From NCBI RefSeq assembly GCF_003846175.1, contig NZ_ML123045.1, positions 1,082,082 through 1,146,081 of the forward strand: a DNA stretch of 64,000 bases, read 5' to 3'. The notes below the pieces were generated by a model that worked only from the letters and a program-made list of their open reading frames with translations, ran no database searches and was not told the origin of the DNA. Positions 40,491 through 49,452 of the stretch are shown in pieces. The stretch's first letter is position 1. Every line of letters starts with the position of its first letter. Both the position numbers and the translations under genes were made by a program. The DNA is from Streptomyces sp. ADI95-17 (lineage in GTDB: Bacteria > Actinomycetota > Actinomycetes > Streptomycetales > Streptomycetaceae).

Positions 40491-40704
40491 GTGTACTCCT
40501 TGCGTCAGAGTTGCGGACGGGCCGAGAGTGACAGCCGCGCCCCAACGGGGGACAGGCGAAGGATGGCCACAACGTGAACGCGGCCGATGATGCCGGGTAA
40601 CGGGCCGGATTCCCTCTCGATAAAATGCAGCTCTTCTGTTTGTTTGCCGGGACTCGCGCCTTAGGGTCACCCCGAACCCGGGCTTCCGCGAAGGGCGTAC
40701 GAGC

Positions 40705-41580
40705 ATGCAGGGCACGATCGACGGTTTCAGCTACGGAGCGGTGACGCCCGTCGCGGCCTTCCTCATGGCCTGCCTGGGTGCGGCCCTCGGACTGCGTTGC
40801 ACCAACCGATCGCTGCGCACCGAGCGTTCCTTCAAGGCAGGCTGGCTGGCCCTCGGCGCGACCTCCATAGGCTCCGGCATATGGACGATGCACTTCATAG
40901 CGATGATGGGCTTCTCCGTGGACGGGGTGAGCATCGGCTACGACATGCCGATCACCTTCGCCAGTCTCGGGGTCGCCGTCGCCATGGTCGGCGTCGGCAT
41001 CTTCATCGTCGGCTACCGGGGCGCCACCAGGATGGCGCTGGTGACGGGCGGCACGATCACCGGGCTCGGCGTGGCCACCATGCACTACCTGGGCATGGCC
41101 GGAATGCGTCTGGACGGACAGTTCGAGTACGACACGGTCACCGTGGCGCTCTCCGTCGTCATCGCCGTGGTGGCCGCGACGACCGCGCTCTGGGCGGCCG
41201 TCTCCGTGCACGGATTCCTGCCCAGCCTCGGGGCCAGTGTCGTCATGGGCGTCGCGGTGAGCGGCATGCACTACACGGGGATGGCCGCGCTCAGCGTCCA
41301 TCTGCACCCCGACGCCGTCGCGGGCGACGGATCGAGCGCACCGCTGGTCCCGCTGCTGATCGGCCCCGCCTGCTTCCTGATCCTCGCCGCGGTGGTCGTG
41401 ATGTTCGATCCGCTGATGGTGATGGGCACCCCGGACTGGAACGACCCCGGCGCCCCGGGCGGGGCAGGCCGGAAGCCCGGAATCCCGGCCCAGCGGCAGG
41501 TGCCCAGGTTCGGTACGCACGCCGACCCGGCGTCCTTCCACTCCCGGCCGCGCGACCCCGCGCCACCGGGAGAATGGTGA
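40705..41580 (+). CDS. MHYT domain integral membrane sensor
   Basis: 291 residues. Three MHYT-type motifs, in TMHFIAMMGFS, ATMHYLGMAGM and GMHYTGMAAL, are spread over about seven membrane helices, the signature of the MHYT sensor domain, thought to bind copper and sense a small ligand such as O2, CO or NO. No output domain (GGDEF or EAL) follows; the 55-residue tail is Pro/Gly-rich and disordered-looking. It probably acts alone or with a partner protein. uvrB follows after 62 nt. Confidence 0.9.
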   Translation: MQGTIDGFSYGAVTPVAAFLMACLGAALGLRCTNRSLRTERSFKAGWLALGATSIGSGIWTMHFIAMMGFSVDGVSIGYDMPITFASLGVAVAMVGVGIFIVGYRGATRMALVTGGTITGLGVATMHYLGMAGMRLDGQFEYDTVTVALSVVIAVVAATTALWAAVSVHGFLPSLGASVVMGVAVSGMHYTGMAALSVHLHPDAVAGDGSSAPLVPLLIGPACFLILAAVVVMFDPLMVMGTPDWNDPGAPGGAGRKPGIPAQRQVPRFGTHADPASFHSRPRDPAPPGEW

Positions 41581-41613
41581 CGCGGCCCCGGCATCCCGGC
41601 TGACCCGGCCCGG

Positions 41614-41636
41614 TTGTCAGTGGTGGGTCGTACGGT
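41614..41636 (+). promoter_or_regulatory. DNA-damage (PafBC/RecA-NDp type) promoter of uvrB
   Basis: TTGTCAGTG (41614-41622), exactly eight nt, TACGGT (41631-41636), then six nt to the uvrB ATG, so the transcript is leaderless. The alkyltransferase promoter shares TTGTCAGTGG, five differing bases, then CGTACGGTGG, too close to be chance. Confidence 0.9.
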
Positions 41637-41642
41637 GGTTCC

Positions 41643-43763
41643 ATGCGGCCCGTTTCGAAGATCGAACGTTCGGTGGCGCCTTTCGAGGTCGTCAGTCCCT
41701 ACCAGCCCAGCGGCGACCAGCCCGCGGCCATCGCCGAGCTGGAGCGGCGCATCCGCGCGGACGAGAAGGACGTGGTCCTGCTCGGCGCGACCGGCACCGG
41801 TAAATCGGCGACCACCGCGTGGATGATCGAGAAGCTGCAGCGCCCCACGCTCGTGATGGCACCGAACAAGACGCTCGCCGCACAGCTGGCGAACGAGTTC
41901 CGCGAGCTGCTGCCCAACAACGCCGTCGAGTACTTCGTCTCGTACTACGACTACTACCAGCCCGAGGCGTACGTACCGCAGTCGGACACCTACATCGAGA
42001 AGGACTCCTCGATCAACGAGGAGGTCGAGCGGCTGCGCCACTCCGCGACGAATTCGCTGCTCACCCGGCGCGACGTCGTCGTGGTCGCCTCCGTCTCCTG
42101 CATCTACGGCCTCGGTACGCCCCAGGAGTACGTGGACCGGATGGTCCAGCTCAAGGTCGGCGAGGAGATCGACCGGGACCAGCTGCTGCGCCGCTTCGTC
42201 GAGATCCAGTACAGCCGCAACGACCTGGCGTTCACCCGGGGCACCTTCCGGGTCCGCGGCGACACCATCGAGATCTTCCCGGTCTACGAGGAGCTCGCCG
42301 TACGCATCGAGATGTTCGGCGACGAGATCGAGGCGCTCTCCACCCTCCACCCGCTCACCGGCGAGGTGATCAGCGAGGACCAGTCGCTCCACGTCTTCCC
42401 CGCCAGCCACTACGTCGCCGGTCCCGAGCGCATGGAGAAGGCGGTCAACGGCATCGAGCAGGAGCTGGAACAGCGCCTCGCCGAGCTGGAGAAACAGGGC
42501 AAGATGCTGGAGGCCCAGCGGCTGCGGATGCGCACCACGTACGACATCGAGATGCTCCGCCAGATCGGCACCTGCTCCGGCGTGGAGAACTACTCAATGC
42601 ACTTCGACGGCCGCTCGCCGGGCACCGCCCCCAACACCCTCCTCGACTACTTCCCCGAGGACTTCCTCCTCGTCCTCGACGAGTCGCATGTCACCGTGCC
42701 GCAGATCGGCGCCATGTACGAGGGCGACGCCTCCCGCAAGCGCACCCTGGTCGACCACGGCTTCCGGCTCCCCTCCGCGCTCGACAACCGCCCGCTGAAG
42801 TGGGAGGAGTTCCTGAGCCGGATCGACCAGACCGTCTATCTCTCCGCCACTCCGGGGAAGTACGAGCTGTCCCGGGGCGACGGCTTCGTGGAACAGATCA
42901 TCCGCCCCACCGGCCTCGTCGACCCGGAAGTGGTCGTCAAGCCCACCGAGGGCCAGATCGACGACCTGGTGCACGAGATCCGTACACGCGCCGAGAAGGA
43001 CGAGCGCGTCCTGGTCACCACCCTCACCAAGAAGATGGCCGAGGACCTCACCGACTACTTCCTGGAGCTCGGCATCCAGGTCCGCTATCTGCACAGCGAC
43101 GTCGACACACTGCGCCGTATCGAGCTGCTGCGCGAGCTGCGCTCCGGCGAGTACGACGTACTGGTCGGCATCAACCTGCTGCGCGAGGGCCTCGACCTGC
43201 CCGAGGTGTCGCTCGTCGCCATCCTCGACGCGGACAAGCAGGGCTTCCTGCGCTCGGGGACGTCCCTGATCCAGACCATCGGGCGAGCCGCCCGGAACGT
43301 CTCGGGGCAGGTCCATATGTACGCGGACAAGATCACCCCGGCGATGGCGCAGGCCATCGACGAGACCAACCGCCGCCGCGAGAAGCAGATCGCCTACAAC
43401 ACCGAGCGCGGTCTCGACCCGCAGCCGCTGCGGAAGAAGATCAACGACATCGTCGCGACGATCGCCCGCGAGGAGGTCGACACCGAGCAGCTGCTCGGCA
43501 CCGGCTACCGCCAGGCGAAGGGTGCCAAGGCACCCGTTCCCGCGCTGGGCGTCAAGACGGCCGGCTCCAAGAAGGCCAAGGGCGGCGGCGAGACGGTCAC
43601 CGACCGGCCCGCCACCGAACTCGCCGGGATCATCGAGGAGATGACCGACCGGATGCGGGCGGCGGCCGCGGACCTCCAGTTCGAGGTGGCCGCGCGACTG
43701 CGTGACGAGGTCGGGGAGTTGAAGAAGGAACTGCGCCAGATGCGCGAGGCGGGGCTTGCCTGA
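41643..43763 (+). CDS. uvrB: Excinuclease ABC subunit B
   Basis: 706 residues. Walker [16 protein letters not shown] near residue 40, the beta-hairpin segment [16 protein letters not shown] box [11 protein letters not shown], helicase motifs to [11 protein letters not shown], and a C-terminal UVR domain ([24 protein letters not shown]). UvrB is the damage-verifying helicase of nucleotide excision repair, loaded by UvrA and cut with by UvrC. No ribosome binding site is present, in line with its leaderless damage-type promoter. Confidence 0.98.
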   Translation: MRPVSKIERSVAPFEVVSPYQPSGDQPAAIAELERRIRADEKDVVLLGATGTGKSATTAWMIEKLQRPTLVMAPNKTLAAQLANEFRELLPNNAVEYFVSYYDYYQPEAYVPQSDTYIEKDSSINEEVERLRHSATNSLLTRRDVVVVASVSCIYGLGTPQEYVDRMVQLKVGEEIDRDQLLRRFVEIQYSRNDLAFTRGTFRVRGDTIEIFPVYEELAVRIEMFGDEIEALSTLHPLTGEVISEDQSLHVFPASHYVAGPERMEKAVNGIEQELEQRLAELEKQGKMLEAQRLRMRTTYDIEMLRQIGTCSGVENYSMHFDGRSPGTAPNTLLDYFPEDFLLVLDESHVTVPQIGAMYEGDASRKRTLVDHGFRLPSALDNRPLKWEEFLSRIDQTVYLSATPGKYELSRGDGFVEQIIRPTGLVDPEVVVKPTEGQIDDLVHEIRTRAEKDERVLVTTLTKKMAEDLTDYFLELGIQVRYLHSDVDTLRRIELLRELRSGEYDVLVGINLLREGLDLPEVSLVAILDADKQGFLRSGTSLIQTIGRAARNVSGQVHMYADKITPAMAQAIDETNRRREKQIAYNTERGLDPQPLRKKINDIVATIAREEVDTEQLLGTGYRQAKGAKAPVPALGVKTAGSKKAKGGGETVTDRPATELAGIIEEMTDRMRAAAADLQFEVAARLRDEVGELKKELRQMREAGLA

Positions 43764-43894
43764 GCCCGCGGCATCCGGTGTGTTGCAGGACCGACACAAA
43801 ACGGCCCCGAGCGGTCGCGCCACCGGCGCGAATGCGTAGGGTGCTGGGAAACCGCGCACGGACGGTTGCGGGGAAAGCGGAGAGGGGACAGCGC

Positions 43895-44473
43895 GTGACG
43901 GTCAATATGACCAAGGGTCAGGCCATCAGCCTGCAGAAGAGCGACGGGGGGACCCTGACCGCGGTGCGGATGGGGCTCGGCTGGCAGGCGGCGCCGCGCC
44001 GGGGTCTGTTCGGTTCACGTACACGGGAGATCGACCTCGACGCGTCGGCGGTGCTCTTCGCCGACAAGCAGCCGGTCGACGTGGTCTTCTTCCGTCACCT
44101 CGTCAGTGACGACGGATCGGTCAAGCACACCGGGGACAACCTGGTCGGGGGCGCCGGTTCCGGCGGCGACGACGAGGCGATCCTCGTCGACCTGCAGCGG
44201 GTGCCGGTCCACATCGACCAGATCGTCTTCACGGTGAACTCCTTCACCGGCCAGACGTTCCAGGAGGTGCAGAACGCCTTCTGCCGCATCGTCGACGAGA
44301 CCAACGGCCAGGAGCTCGCCCGCTACACGCTGGACGGCGGCGGGCAGTACACCGCCCAGATCATGGCCAAGGTGCACCGAGCGGGGAACGGCTGGCAGAT
44401 GACCGCGCTCGGCAACCCGGCCAACGGCCGCACCTTCCAGGACCTGATGCCGGCGATCCTGCCGCACCTGTAG
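43895..44473 (+). CDS. TerD family stress protein
   Basis: 192 residues. MTVNMTKGQAISLQKSDGGTL, LGWQAAP, IDLDASAVLFADKQPVDVVFF, DDEAILVDLQRVPVHIDQIVFTVNSF and the Asp-rich calcium-binding loops are typical of TerD/CABP proteins linked to tellurite, acid or membrane stress. The GTG at 43895 follows GGAGAGGGGAC. A strong hairpin follows the gene, then a second TerD-type gene and a TerC gene. Confidence 0.93.
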   Translation: MTVNMTKGQAISLQKSDGGTLTAVRMGLGWQAAPRRGLFGSRTREIDLDASAVLFADKQPVDVVFFRHLVSDDGSVKHTGDNLVGGAGSGGDDEAILVDLQRVPVHIDQIVFTVNSFTGQTFQEVQNAFCRIVDETNGQELARYTLDGGGQYTAQIMAKVHRAGNGWQMTALGNPANGRTFQDLMPAILPHL

Positions 44474-44489
44474 GCAGGACCCGACCGAT

Positions 44490-44518
44490 GGAGGGTGCCG
44501 GGCTCCCCGGCACCCTCC
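44490..44518 (+). terminator. Terminator after the first TerD gene
   Basis: A 13-bp perfect stem GGAGGGTGCCGGG / CCCGGCACCCTCC with a 3-nt loop. There is no T run. It may reduce rather than stop read-through into the next gene. Confidence 0.75.
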
Positions 44519-44645
44519 GAGCCGGTACGTACCGGTACCCGCAGCTCCCGGAGGCATCGGCCGCCGGGAGCTGCGACACATCGCGCCGCACCGCACGCGG
44601 CACCACGCGCGACACACAGCAGCGAATCGTCGAGGGGACAGGGCA

Positions 44646-46589
44646 ATGACGGCCGAGCTGGTCCGGGGGCAGAACCACACCTTGCCCCAGACCCGTCTGG
44701 AGATCCGGGTATCGGCCGGCACGCCCGTCGTGGCCGGTGCCACGCTCGGCGACGAGAACGGCACGGTGCGCGGCACCGAATGGATCGCCCACCCGGGATC
44801 GCCCCAGCTCCCCGGGCTCGAAGTGTCCCGGCAGGCCGCCGCCGACCACCGGCTCGCCGTGGATCTCGACGCCCTGCCCGGCCCGGTGCACCGGGTCACC
44901 GTGCTGCTGGCCCTGCCGACCGGCGTCGGCGGCCCGGTCAGGTTCGGCGCGGTGGCCTCCCCGTTCGTCGCCGTCACCGGGCTCGACGGCACCGAGATCG
45001 CCACTTTCACGCTCACCGGCCTGGACAGCGAATCCGCGGTCACGGCCCTGGAGCTGTACCGCCGGCAGGGCGCCTGGAAGGTACGCGCGGTCGGCCAGGG
45101 CTACGCGGGCGGCCTGGACGCCATGCTCGCCGACCAGGGCGTGCCCGGGGCCGCCGAGCTGGCCCACTCCATCCAGGACGCGGTAACCCGGGCGACGGCC
45201 CGCTCGGTCGCCCCGCCCCCGCCGCGCACCCCGGGCGCCGACCGGGTCGCCCCCGGCGCCGGCGCGCCCGGCCCCGTACCGCCCCCGGACGGCCACCGGC
45301 CCGCACCCCAGCCGCCCGAGCCGATCGCGGAGCCCGCCACTCCGCCGCCCGGCGCCACGACGGGCGGGCCCATCAACTACGCGCACCCGCGTCGCCAGTC
45401 CACCGCACCCCCGCCGCCCCCTCCCACCGCGCCGCCCGCCGAGCCGGGCCGCCCCGCACAGCCCGTCGCCGGGGACGCGACCGGCTGGTCCATGGACGAG
45501 CGCCTCTACAACCAGATCTGGGGCATGTTCGAGGACCTGGCCCGCACCACCGCCGCCTATCGCAGCGCCGTCGACTTCGCCGAGTCCCGGATGGGCCAGG
45601 AGCTCGACCGCACCCTGTCCGACCCGCGCAGCCGGATCGGCGGCGCGGGGGACCGGGCCCGCGAGGAGGCCCGGGCCAAGCGCGACGAGCTGACCACCCG
45701 CGCCCGTGAGGCCCTCGACCGCGACCTGGCCCAGCTCGTCGCCGAGGCCGCCGTGGTGGAACCCGCGCTGCCCGCCGCGTTCGCGGGCTGGGACAACCCC
45801 GTCTGGCACGCCTACCGCGTCCCCATGGAGATCCCCATGGCGCTGCGCATCGGCGACCTGCACCTGCCCGAGAACCCTGCCCTGCACATCCCGCTGCTGG
45901 TCCGGCTGCCGCTGGAGCGCGGGATGTGGATCGACAGCGGCCGTACGACGTCCGATGCCGCGGCCCTGATGGACAGCGCCCGGCTGCGCAGCCTCGCCAT
46001 GGAGTGCGCGGTCGCGCACGCGGCCCGGCTGCTGGCGGTCTACCCGGCCGACGAGTTCTCGGTCCATGTCATCGACCCCGCGGGCTCCGCGGCCGGGGCG
46101 CTCGCACCCCTGGTCCGGTCCGGGGCGCTCGCCGGGCCGCCCGCCTCCGGAGCCGGGGGAGTGGCCTCGGTCCTCGCCCATCTCACCCGCCGCGTCGACC
46201 TGGTGCAGATGGCGATCCGGGCCGGCGCCGCCGACTCGCTCCCGCCGGACGTGGACACCGGCGAGCAGCTGCTGATCGTCAACGACTTCCCGCACGGCTT
46301 CGACGACCGGTCCGTCACCCAGCTGCGCTACCTCGCCGACGAGGGACCCTCGGTCGGCGTCCATCTGATGATGGTCGCGGACCGGGAGGACGCCAGCGCC
46401 TACGGGCCGGTGCTGGACCCGCTGTGGCGTTCGCTGCTGCGCGTCACCCCGGTCGCCGACGACCACCTGGCCGACCCCTGGGTGGGGCACGCCTGGACGT
46501 ACGAGCCGCCCCGGATGCCGCCGGGCAGCCGGGTCCTGGAGCAGGTGCTGGCCAAGGTGGCGGCCGCCCGCCGCCCGCGCCGCCCCTGA
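44646..46589 (+). CDS. TerD-domain protein with Pro-rich linker and degenerate FtsK/SpoIIIE-like C-terminus
   Basis: 647 residues. The N-terminal 175 residues form a TerD domain (ELVRGQNHTLPQTRLEIRVSAG, VDLDALPGPVHRVTVLLALP, ATFTLTGLDSESAVTALELYRR). A Pro/Ala-rich linker (about 185-275) follows. The C-terminal 370 residues begin with a coiled-coil-like stretch (AGDRAREEARAKRDELTTRAREALDRDLAQLV) and continue with a domain resembling FtsK/SpoIIIE ATPase remnants (LLVRLPLERGMWID, EQLLIVNDFPHGFDDRS, DEGPSVGVHLMMVADRED) but no Walker A. It is probably a large scaffold in the TerD-TerC stress system. AGGGGACAGGG precedes the ATG. Confidence 0.82.
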   Translation: MTAELVRGQNHTLPQTRLEIRVSAGTPVVAGATLGDENGTVRGTEWIAHPGSPQLPGLEVSRQAAADHRLAVDLDALPGPVHRVTVLLALPTGVGGPVRFGAVASPFVAVTGLDGTEIATFTLTGLDSESAVTALELYRRQGAWKVRAVGQGYAGGLDAMLADQGVPGAAELAHSIQDAVTRATARSVAPPPPRTPGADRVAPGAGAPGPVPPPDGHRPAPQPPEPIAEPATPPPGATTGGPINYAHPRRQSTAPPPPPPTAPPAEPGRPAQPVAGDATGWSMDERLYNQIWGMFEDLARTTAAYRSAVDFAESRMGQELDRTLSDPRSRIGGAGDRAREEARAKRDELTTRAREALDRDLAQLVAEAAVVEPALPAAFAGWDNPVWHAYRVPMEIPMALRIGDLHLPENPALHIPLLVRLPLERGMWIDSGRTTSDAAALMDSARLRSLAMECAVAHAARLLAVYPADEFSVHVIDPAGSAAGALAPLVRSGALAGPPASGAGGVASVLAHLTRRVDLVQMAIRAGAADSLPPDVDTGEQLLIVNDFPHGFDDRSVTQLRYLADEGPSVGVHLMMVADREDASAYGPVLDPLWRSLLRVTPVADDHLADPWVGHAWTYEPPRMPPGSRVLEQVLAKVAAARRPRRP

Positions 46590-46659
46590 TTGCCGGGCAC
46601 AACCGGCACCTGACTCACACCCCTCCGACCAGTGCTTTTGAATGATCTTTACCCTCTTC

Positions 46660-46689
46660 TTTACCTTTCCTTGGTGTTCCCTGTACTGT
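46660..46689 (+). promoter_or_regulatory. Candidate promoter of the riboswitch-TerC transcript
   Basis: TTTACC (46660-46665) and TACTGT (46684-46689), 18 nt apart, in an unusual T/C-rich stretch. Transcription would begin near 46696, exactly where the riboswitch starts. Confidence 0.55.
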
Positions 46690-46696
46690 TCTTTGA

Positions 46697-46850
46697 ACGG
46701 AGGGGAGTACTCCCATACGCGGCGTACCCGTCAATACGGACCGTGACCGGTCCCGGGGCGTCGGCCCGTGGTGCGCAGCCCGTGCGCCCGGGTGGAAGAG
46801 ACCTCCGGCAGCGACGACGCTGATCAGTAGCCGTAGCGAACTGCCGGAGG
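46697..46850 (+). promoter_or_regulatory. yybP-ykoY (manganese) riboswitch with SD-sequestering platform
   Basis: GGAGGGGAGTACTCC begins at 46699, CGTCAATACG lies at 46729-46738, and GAAGAGACCTCC at 46795-46806. These are the conserved parts of the yybP-ykoY RNA, and GGAGG (46699-46703) pairs with CCTCC (46802-46806) as P1. The expression platform is visible: CCTCCGGCAG (46802-46811) is a perfect complement of CTGCCGGAGG (46841-46850), which contains the TerC ribosome binding site. Ligand-stabilised P1 would use CCTCC and free that site, so manganese should turn translation on. Confidence 0.85.
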
Positions 46851-46854
46851 CGCA

Positions 46855-47868
46855 GTGGACGTTTCATGGACCCTCTGGGTGCTGACCATTCTTGGTCTGT
46901 CAGCCCTTATCGCCGTCGACTTCTTCATCGGGCGCAAGCCCCATGACGTGACGACAAAGGAAGCCGGAATCTGGACGATCGTCTGGATCGCGCTGGCCGC
47001 CCTCTTCGGGCTCGGCCTGCTGGTCTTCGGCGAGAGCCAGGCCTCGGGCGAGTTCTTCGCCGGCTTCATCACCGAGAAGTCGCTCAGTGTCGACAACCTC
47101 TTCGTCTTCGTCCTGATCATGGCGAAGTTCTCGGTGCCCTCACACCTTCAGCAACGGGTGCTGCTGGTCGGTGTGCTGATCGCGCTGGTGCTGCGGGCGA
47201 TCTTCATCGCCGCCGGTGCCGCCGTGATCGCCAACTTCTCGTGGGTCTTCTACATCTTCGGCGCGTTCCTGATCTACACCGCCTGGAAGCTCATCCAGGA
47301 GGCACGGGCCGACGAGGAAGAGGAGGAGTTCGAGGAGAACCGTCTCCTCAAGACGATCGAGCGCCGCTTCGGGGTGGCCGACCGCTACCACGGCACCAAG
47401 CTCTTCATCCGGAACAATGGCAAGCGCGTCCTGACACCGCTGATGGTCGTCATGCTCGCCATCGGCACCACCGATGTGCTGTTCGCCCTGGACTCCATCC
47501 CGGCGATCTTCGGTCTGACCCAGGACCCGTACATCGTCTTCACCGCCAACGCCTTCGCCCTGATGGGGCTGCGGCAGCTGTACTTCCTGATCGGCGGGCT
47601 GCTGAAGAAGCTGGTCCACCTCAGCTACGGGCTCTCGGTCATCCTCGGCTTCATCGGGGTGAAGCTGGTGCTGCACGCACTGCACGAGTCCGGAGTGCAC
47701 GTCCCCGAGATCTCCATCCCGGTGTCGCTCGGCGTCATCTGCGGCGTGCTGGTGATCACCACGATCACCAGCCTCGTCGCCAACAAGAAGCAGGCCCGGG
47801 CGGACGCCGCTGCGGAAGCGGAGAAGGTCGACGCCGCCGCGGACAAGGGTGCCGGCACAGAGGCCTGA
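46855..47868 (+). CDS. TerC/Alx family membrane protein
   Basis: 337 residues, about nine membrane helices. GESQASGEFFAGFITEKSLSVDNLFVFVLIM and GTTDVLFALDSIPAIFGLTQDPYIVFTANAFALMGLRQLY hold the conserved acidic residues of the TerC/Alx family, implicated in manganese export or metal loading of secreted proteins. Between the halves is a charged loop (EEEEEFEENRLLKTIERRFGV). The GTG at 46855 follows CCGGAGG by five nt, and that site lies inside the riboswitch platform. A strong bidirectional terminator follows. Confidence 0.95.
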   Translation: MDVSWTLWVLTILGLSALIAVDFFIGRKPHDVTTKEAGIWTIVWIALAALFGLGLLVFGESQASGEFFAGFITEKSLSVDNLFVFVLIMAKFSVPSHLQQRVLLVGVLIALVLRAIFIAAGAAVIANFSWVFYIFGAFLIYTAWKLIQEARADEEEEEFEENRLLKTIERRFGVADRYHGTKLFIRNNGKRVLTPLMVVMLAIGTTDVLFALDSIPAIFGLTQDPYIVFTANAFALMGLRQLYFLIGGLLKKLVHLSYGLSVILGFIGVKLVLHALHESGVHVPEISIPVSLGVICGVLVITTITSLVANKKQARADAAAEAEKVDAAADKGAGTEA

Positions 47869-47873
47869 GCGGA

Positions 47874-47916
47874 GGCGGGGGTACGGGCGCGCGGACCATG
47901 CGCCCGTACCCCCGCC
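47874..47916. terminator. Bidirectional terminator between TerC and metallo-hydrolase genes
   Basis: A 17-bp perfect stem (47874-47890 with 47900-47916) and a 9-nt loop in the 52 bp between the convergent stops, followed by GTTGT. Confidence 0.92.
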
Positions 47917-47920
47917 GTTG

Positions 47921-48577
47921 TCACCAGCCCCGGGCGCGCCACTCCGGCAGCTGCGGGCGCTCGTCGCCGAGCGTGGTGTCGTGTCCGTGGCCCGGGTAGA
48001 CCCAGGTCTCGTCGGGCAGCGGGTCGAAGAGCCTGGTCTCCACGTCGTGCAGCAGACTCGCGAACGCCTCGGGGTCCTTGAACGTGTTGCCGATCCCGCC
48101 GGGGAAGAGGCAGTCCCCGGTGAACAGGTGCGGAGCGCCGTGCGGGTCGTCGTAGACGAGCGCGATCGAGCCCGGGGTGTGGCCCGTCAGGTGGCGGGCG
48201 GTCAGTGTGACCTGCCCGACGCGGATCGTGTCGCCGTCCTCGACGAGCACATCGGTCGGGACCGGGATGCCCTCGGCGTCGTACCGCCCCGCGTAGGTAC
48301 GCGCTCCGGTGGCCGCCACCACCTCGCCCAGTGCCTGCCAGTGGTCGCCGTGCCGGTGAGTGGTGACGACGGACGCGATGCCGTCGTCACCGATCAGTCG
48401 CAGCAGCGTCCCGGCCTCGGCGGCCGCGTCGATCAGCAGCTGCTCGCCGGTGGCCCGGCAGCGCAGCAGATAGGCGTTGTTGTTCATCGGGCCGACGGCG
48501 ACCTTGGAGATCATCAGATCCGTCAACTCGTGTACGTCCGCACGCCCGCCGACCTTGACCGCTCCGCTGTACGTCAT
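47921..48577 (-). CDS. MBL-fold metallo-hydrolase
   Basis: 218 residues. THRHGDHW (the HxHxDH metal site), GHTPGSIAL, FTGDCLFPGGIG and VYPGHGHDTTLG are the five metal-binding blocks of glyoxalase II-like metallo-beta-lactamase-fold enzymes. It lies ten nt after a mycothiol-dependent isomerase-type gene. Together they suggest a mycothiol-linked detoxification pair, for example hydrolysis of a mycothiol thioester; the substrate is not shown. Confidence 0.9.
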   Translation of the reverse strand: MTYSGAVKVGGRADVHELTDLMISKVAVGPMNNNAYLLRCRATGEQLLIDAAAEAGTLLRLIGDDGIASVVTTHRHGDHWQALGEVVAATGARTYAGRYDAEGIPVPTDVLVEDGDTIRVGQVTLTARHLTGHTPGSIALVYDDPHGAPHLFTGDCLFPGGIGNTFKDPEAFASLLHDVETRLFDPLPDETWVYPGHGHDTTLGDERPQLPEWRARGW

Positions 48578-48587
48578 GACTCTCAGC

Positions 48588-49277
48588 CTATAGGGGGGGC
48601 AGCGCGGGCAGGGGCCCGCCTTCGACGGTCAGGGCGGAGCCGTCCCGCCGCCCGCTGAGCCAGCCGAGCAGTTCGGGCGCCGTGCCGCGGACCACGACGG
48701 GCCCGCCCTCCGCGCCGCCGCCGGTCGTCCGGAGCCGGCCCGTGCTGTCGGCCACACTCGTCGAGACGACCGCGGGGTGCCCGGCGAACCGCTCGGCCAG
48801 GAAGTCGATCTCCCGGGCGGTGAACTCGTCCGGCAGGTCCTCCAGCTCGTAGCCGATCCCGAGGTCGACATGGTGCAGCTCGACCTCGACGCGGCGCCGG
48901 AAGGGGATCCGGGAGGCGGAGTCCGTCACGCCGTTGCGCAGCTCGACCGTTCGCGACCAGTCGGCCGGGGCCGCGGCGGCGTCCTGGAGGCGGGCCGCGC
49001 TCCCGGCCAGGTCGGCCAGCTGTTCGGACTGCGACCGGGTCGCGTCGCGCTCGATGTCGCGGTCGCGGGTTTCGCTGTCTGCGTACATGGGGCGGCCCTG
49101 GAGAACATTTACGAGCGCGTCGGCGTTACGAGAAAGGTGCGCAACGACATGGCCCCGACTCCAACCCGGCAATCGCGACGGCCGGGCGAGTGCGGCAGCG
49201 TCCAATTTTTCGGTGGCGCTGAGCAGTCGATCGGTTGCTTCACGTACGGCGTCCAGGTCGTGCGCATGATCAATCAT
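48588..49277 (-). CDS. Maleylpyruvate isomerase/DinB-like mycothiol-dependent protein
   Basis: 229 residues. [31 protein letters not shown] is the MDMPI N-terminal motif (four-helix DinB-like fold), and [22 protein letters not shown] supplies the remaining metal-binding histidines. The C-terminal part ([20 protein letters not shown]) is the SCP2-like domain of the family. Such enzymes use mycothiol as cofactor. -10 box TAGGCT (49285-49290, minus strand) lies seven nt before the ATG with TTCACC 17 nt further on, so the mRNA is probably leaderless. It is divergent from uvrA. Confidence 0.88.
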   Translation of the reverse strand: MIDHAHDLDAVREATDRLLSATEKLDAAALARPSRLPGWSRGHVVAHLSRNADALVNVLQGRPMYADSETRDRDIERDATRSQSEQLADLAGSAARLQDAAAAPADWSRTVELRNGVTDSASRIPFRRRVEVELHHVDLGIGYELEDLPDEFTAREIDFLAERFAGHPAVVSTSVADSTGRLRTTGGGAEGGPVVVRGTAPELLGWLSGRRDGSALTVEGGPLPALPPL

Positions 49278-49452
49278 GGGGCTGAGCCTAGCCTCGCCAC
49301 TCATTCGGGTGAAGGAGTCTTCAGCCGTCCGTAAATCGAATGTGCGTGCTATACGCTCGGAGTCGAAAGCTTCGTACACCGCTGTGGCGCCCCCCATACC
49401 CTGGGACAGGGGCTCAGTTCCCCCACTTCTCTCCAGAAAGGTGCGGACCGGC

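Noticed and set aside
49321..49380. LexA (SOS) box upstream of uvrA around TCGAAAGCTTCG
   Set aside because: The half-site spacing is too short for the CGAAC-N4-GTTCG form used in Streptomyces.
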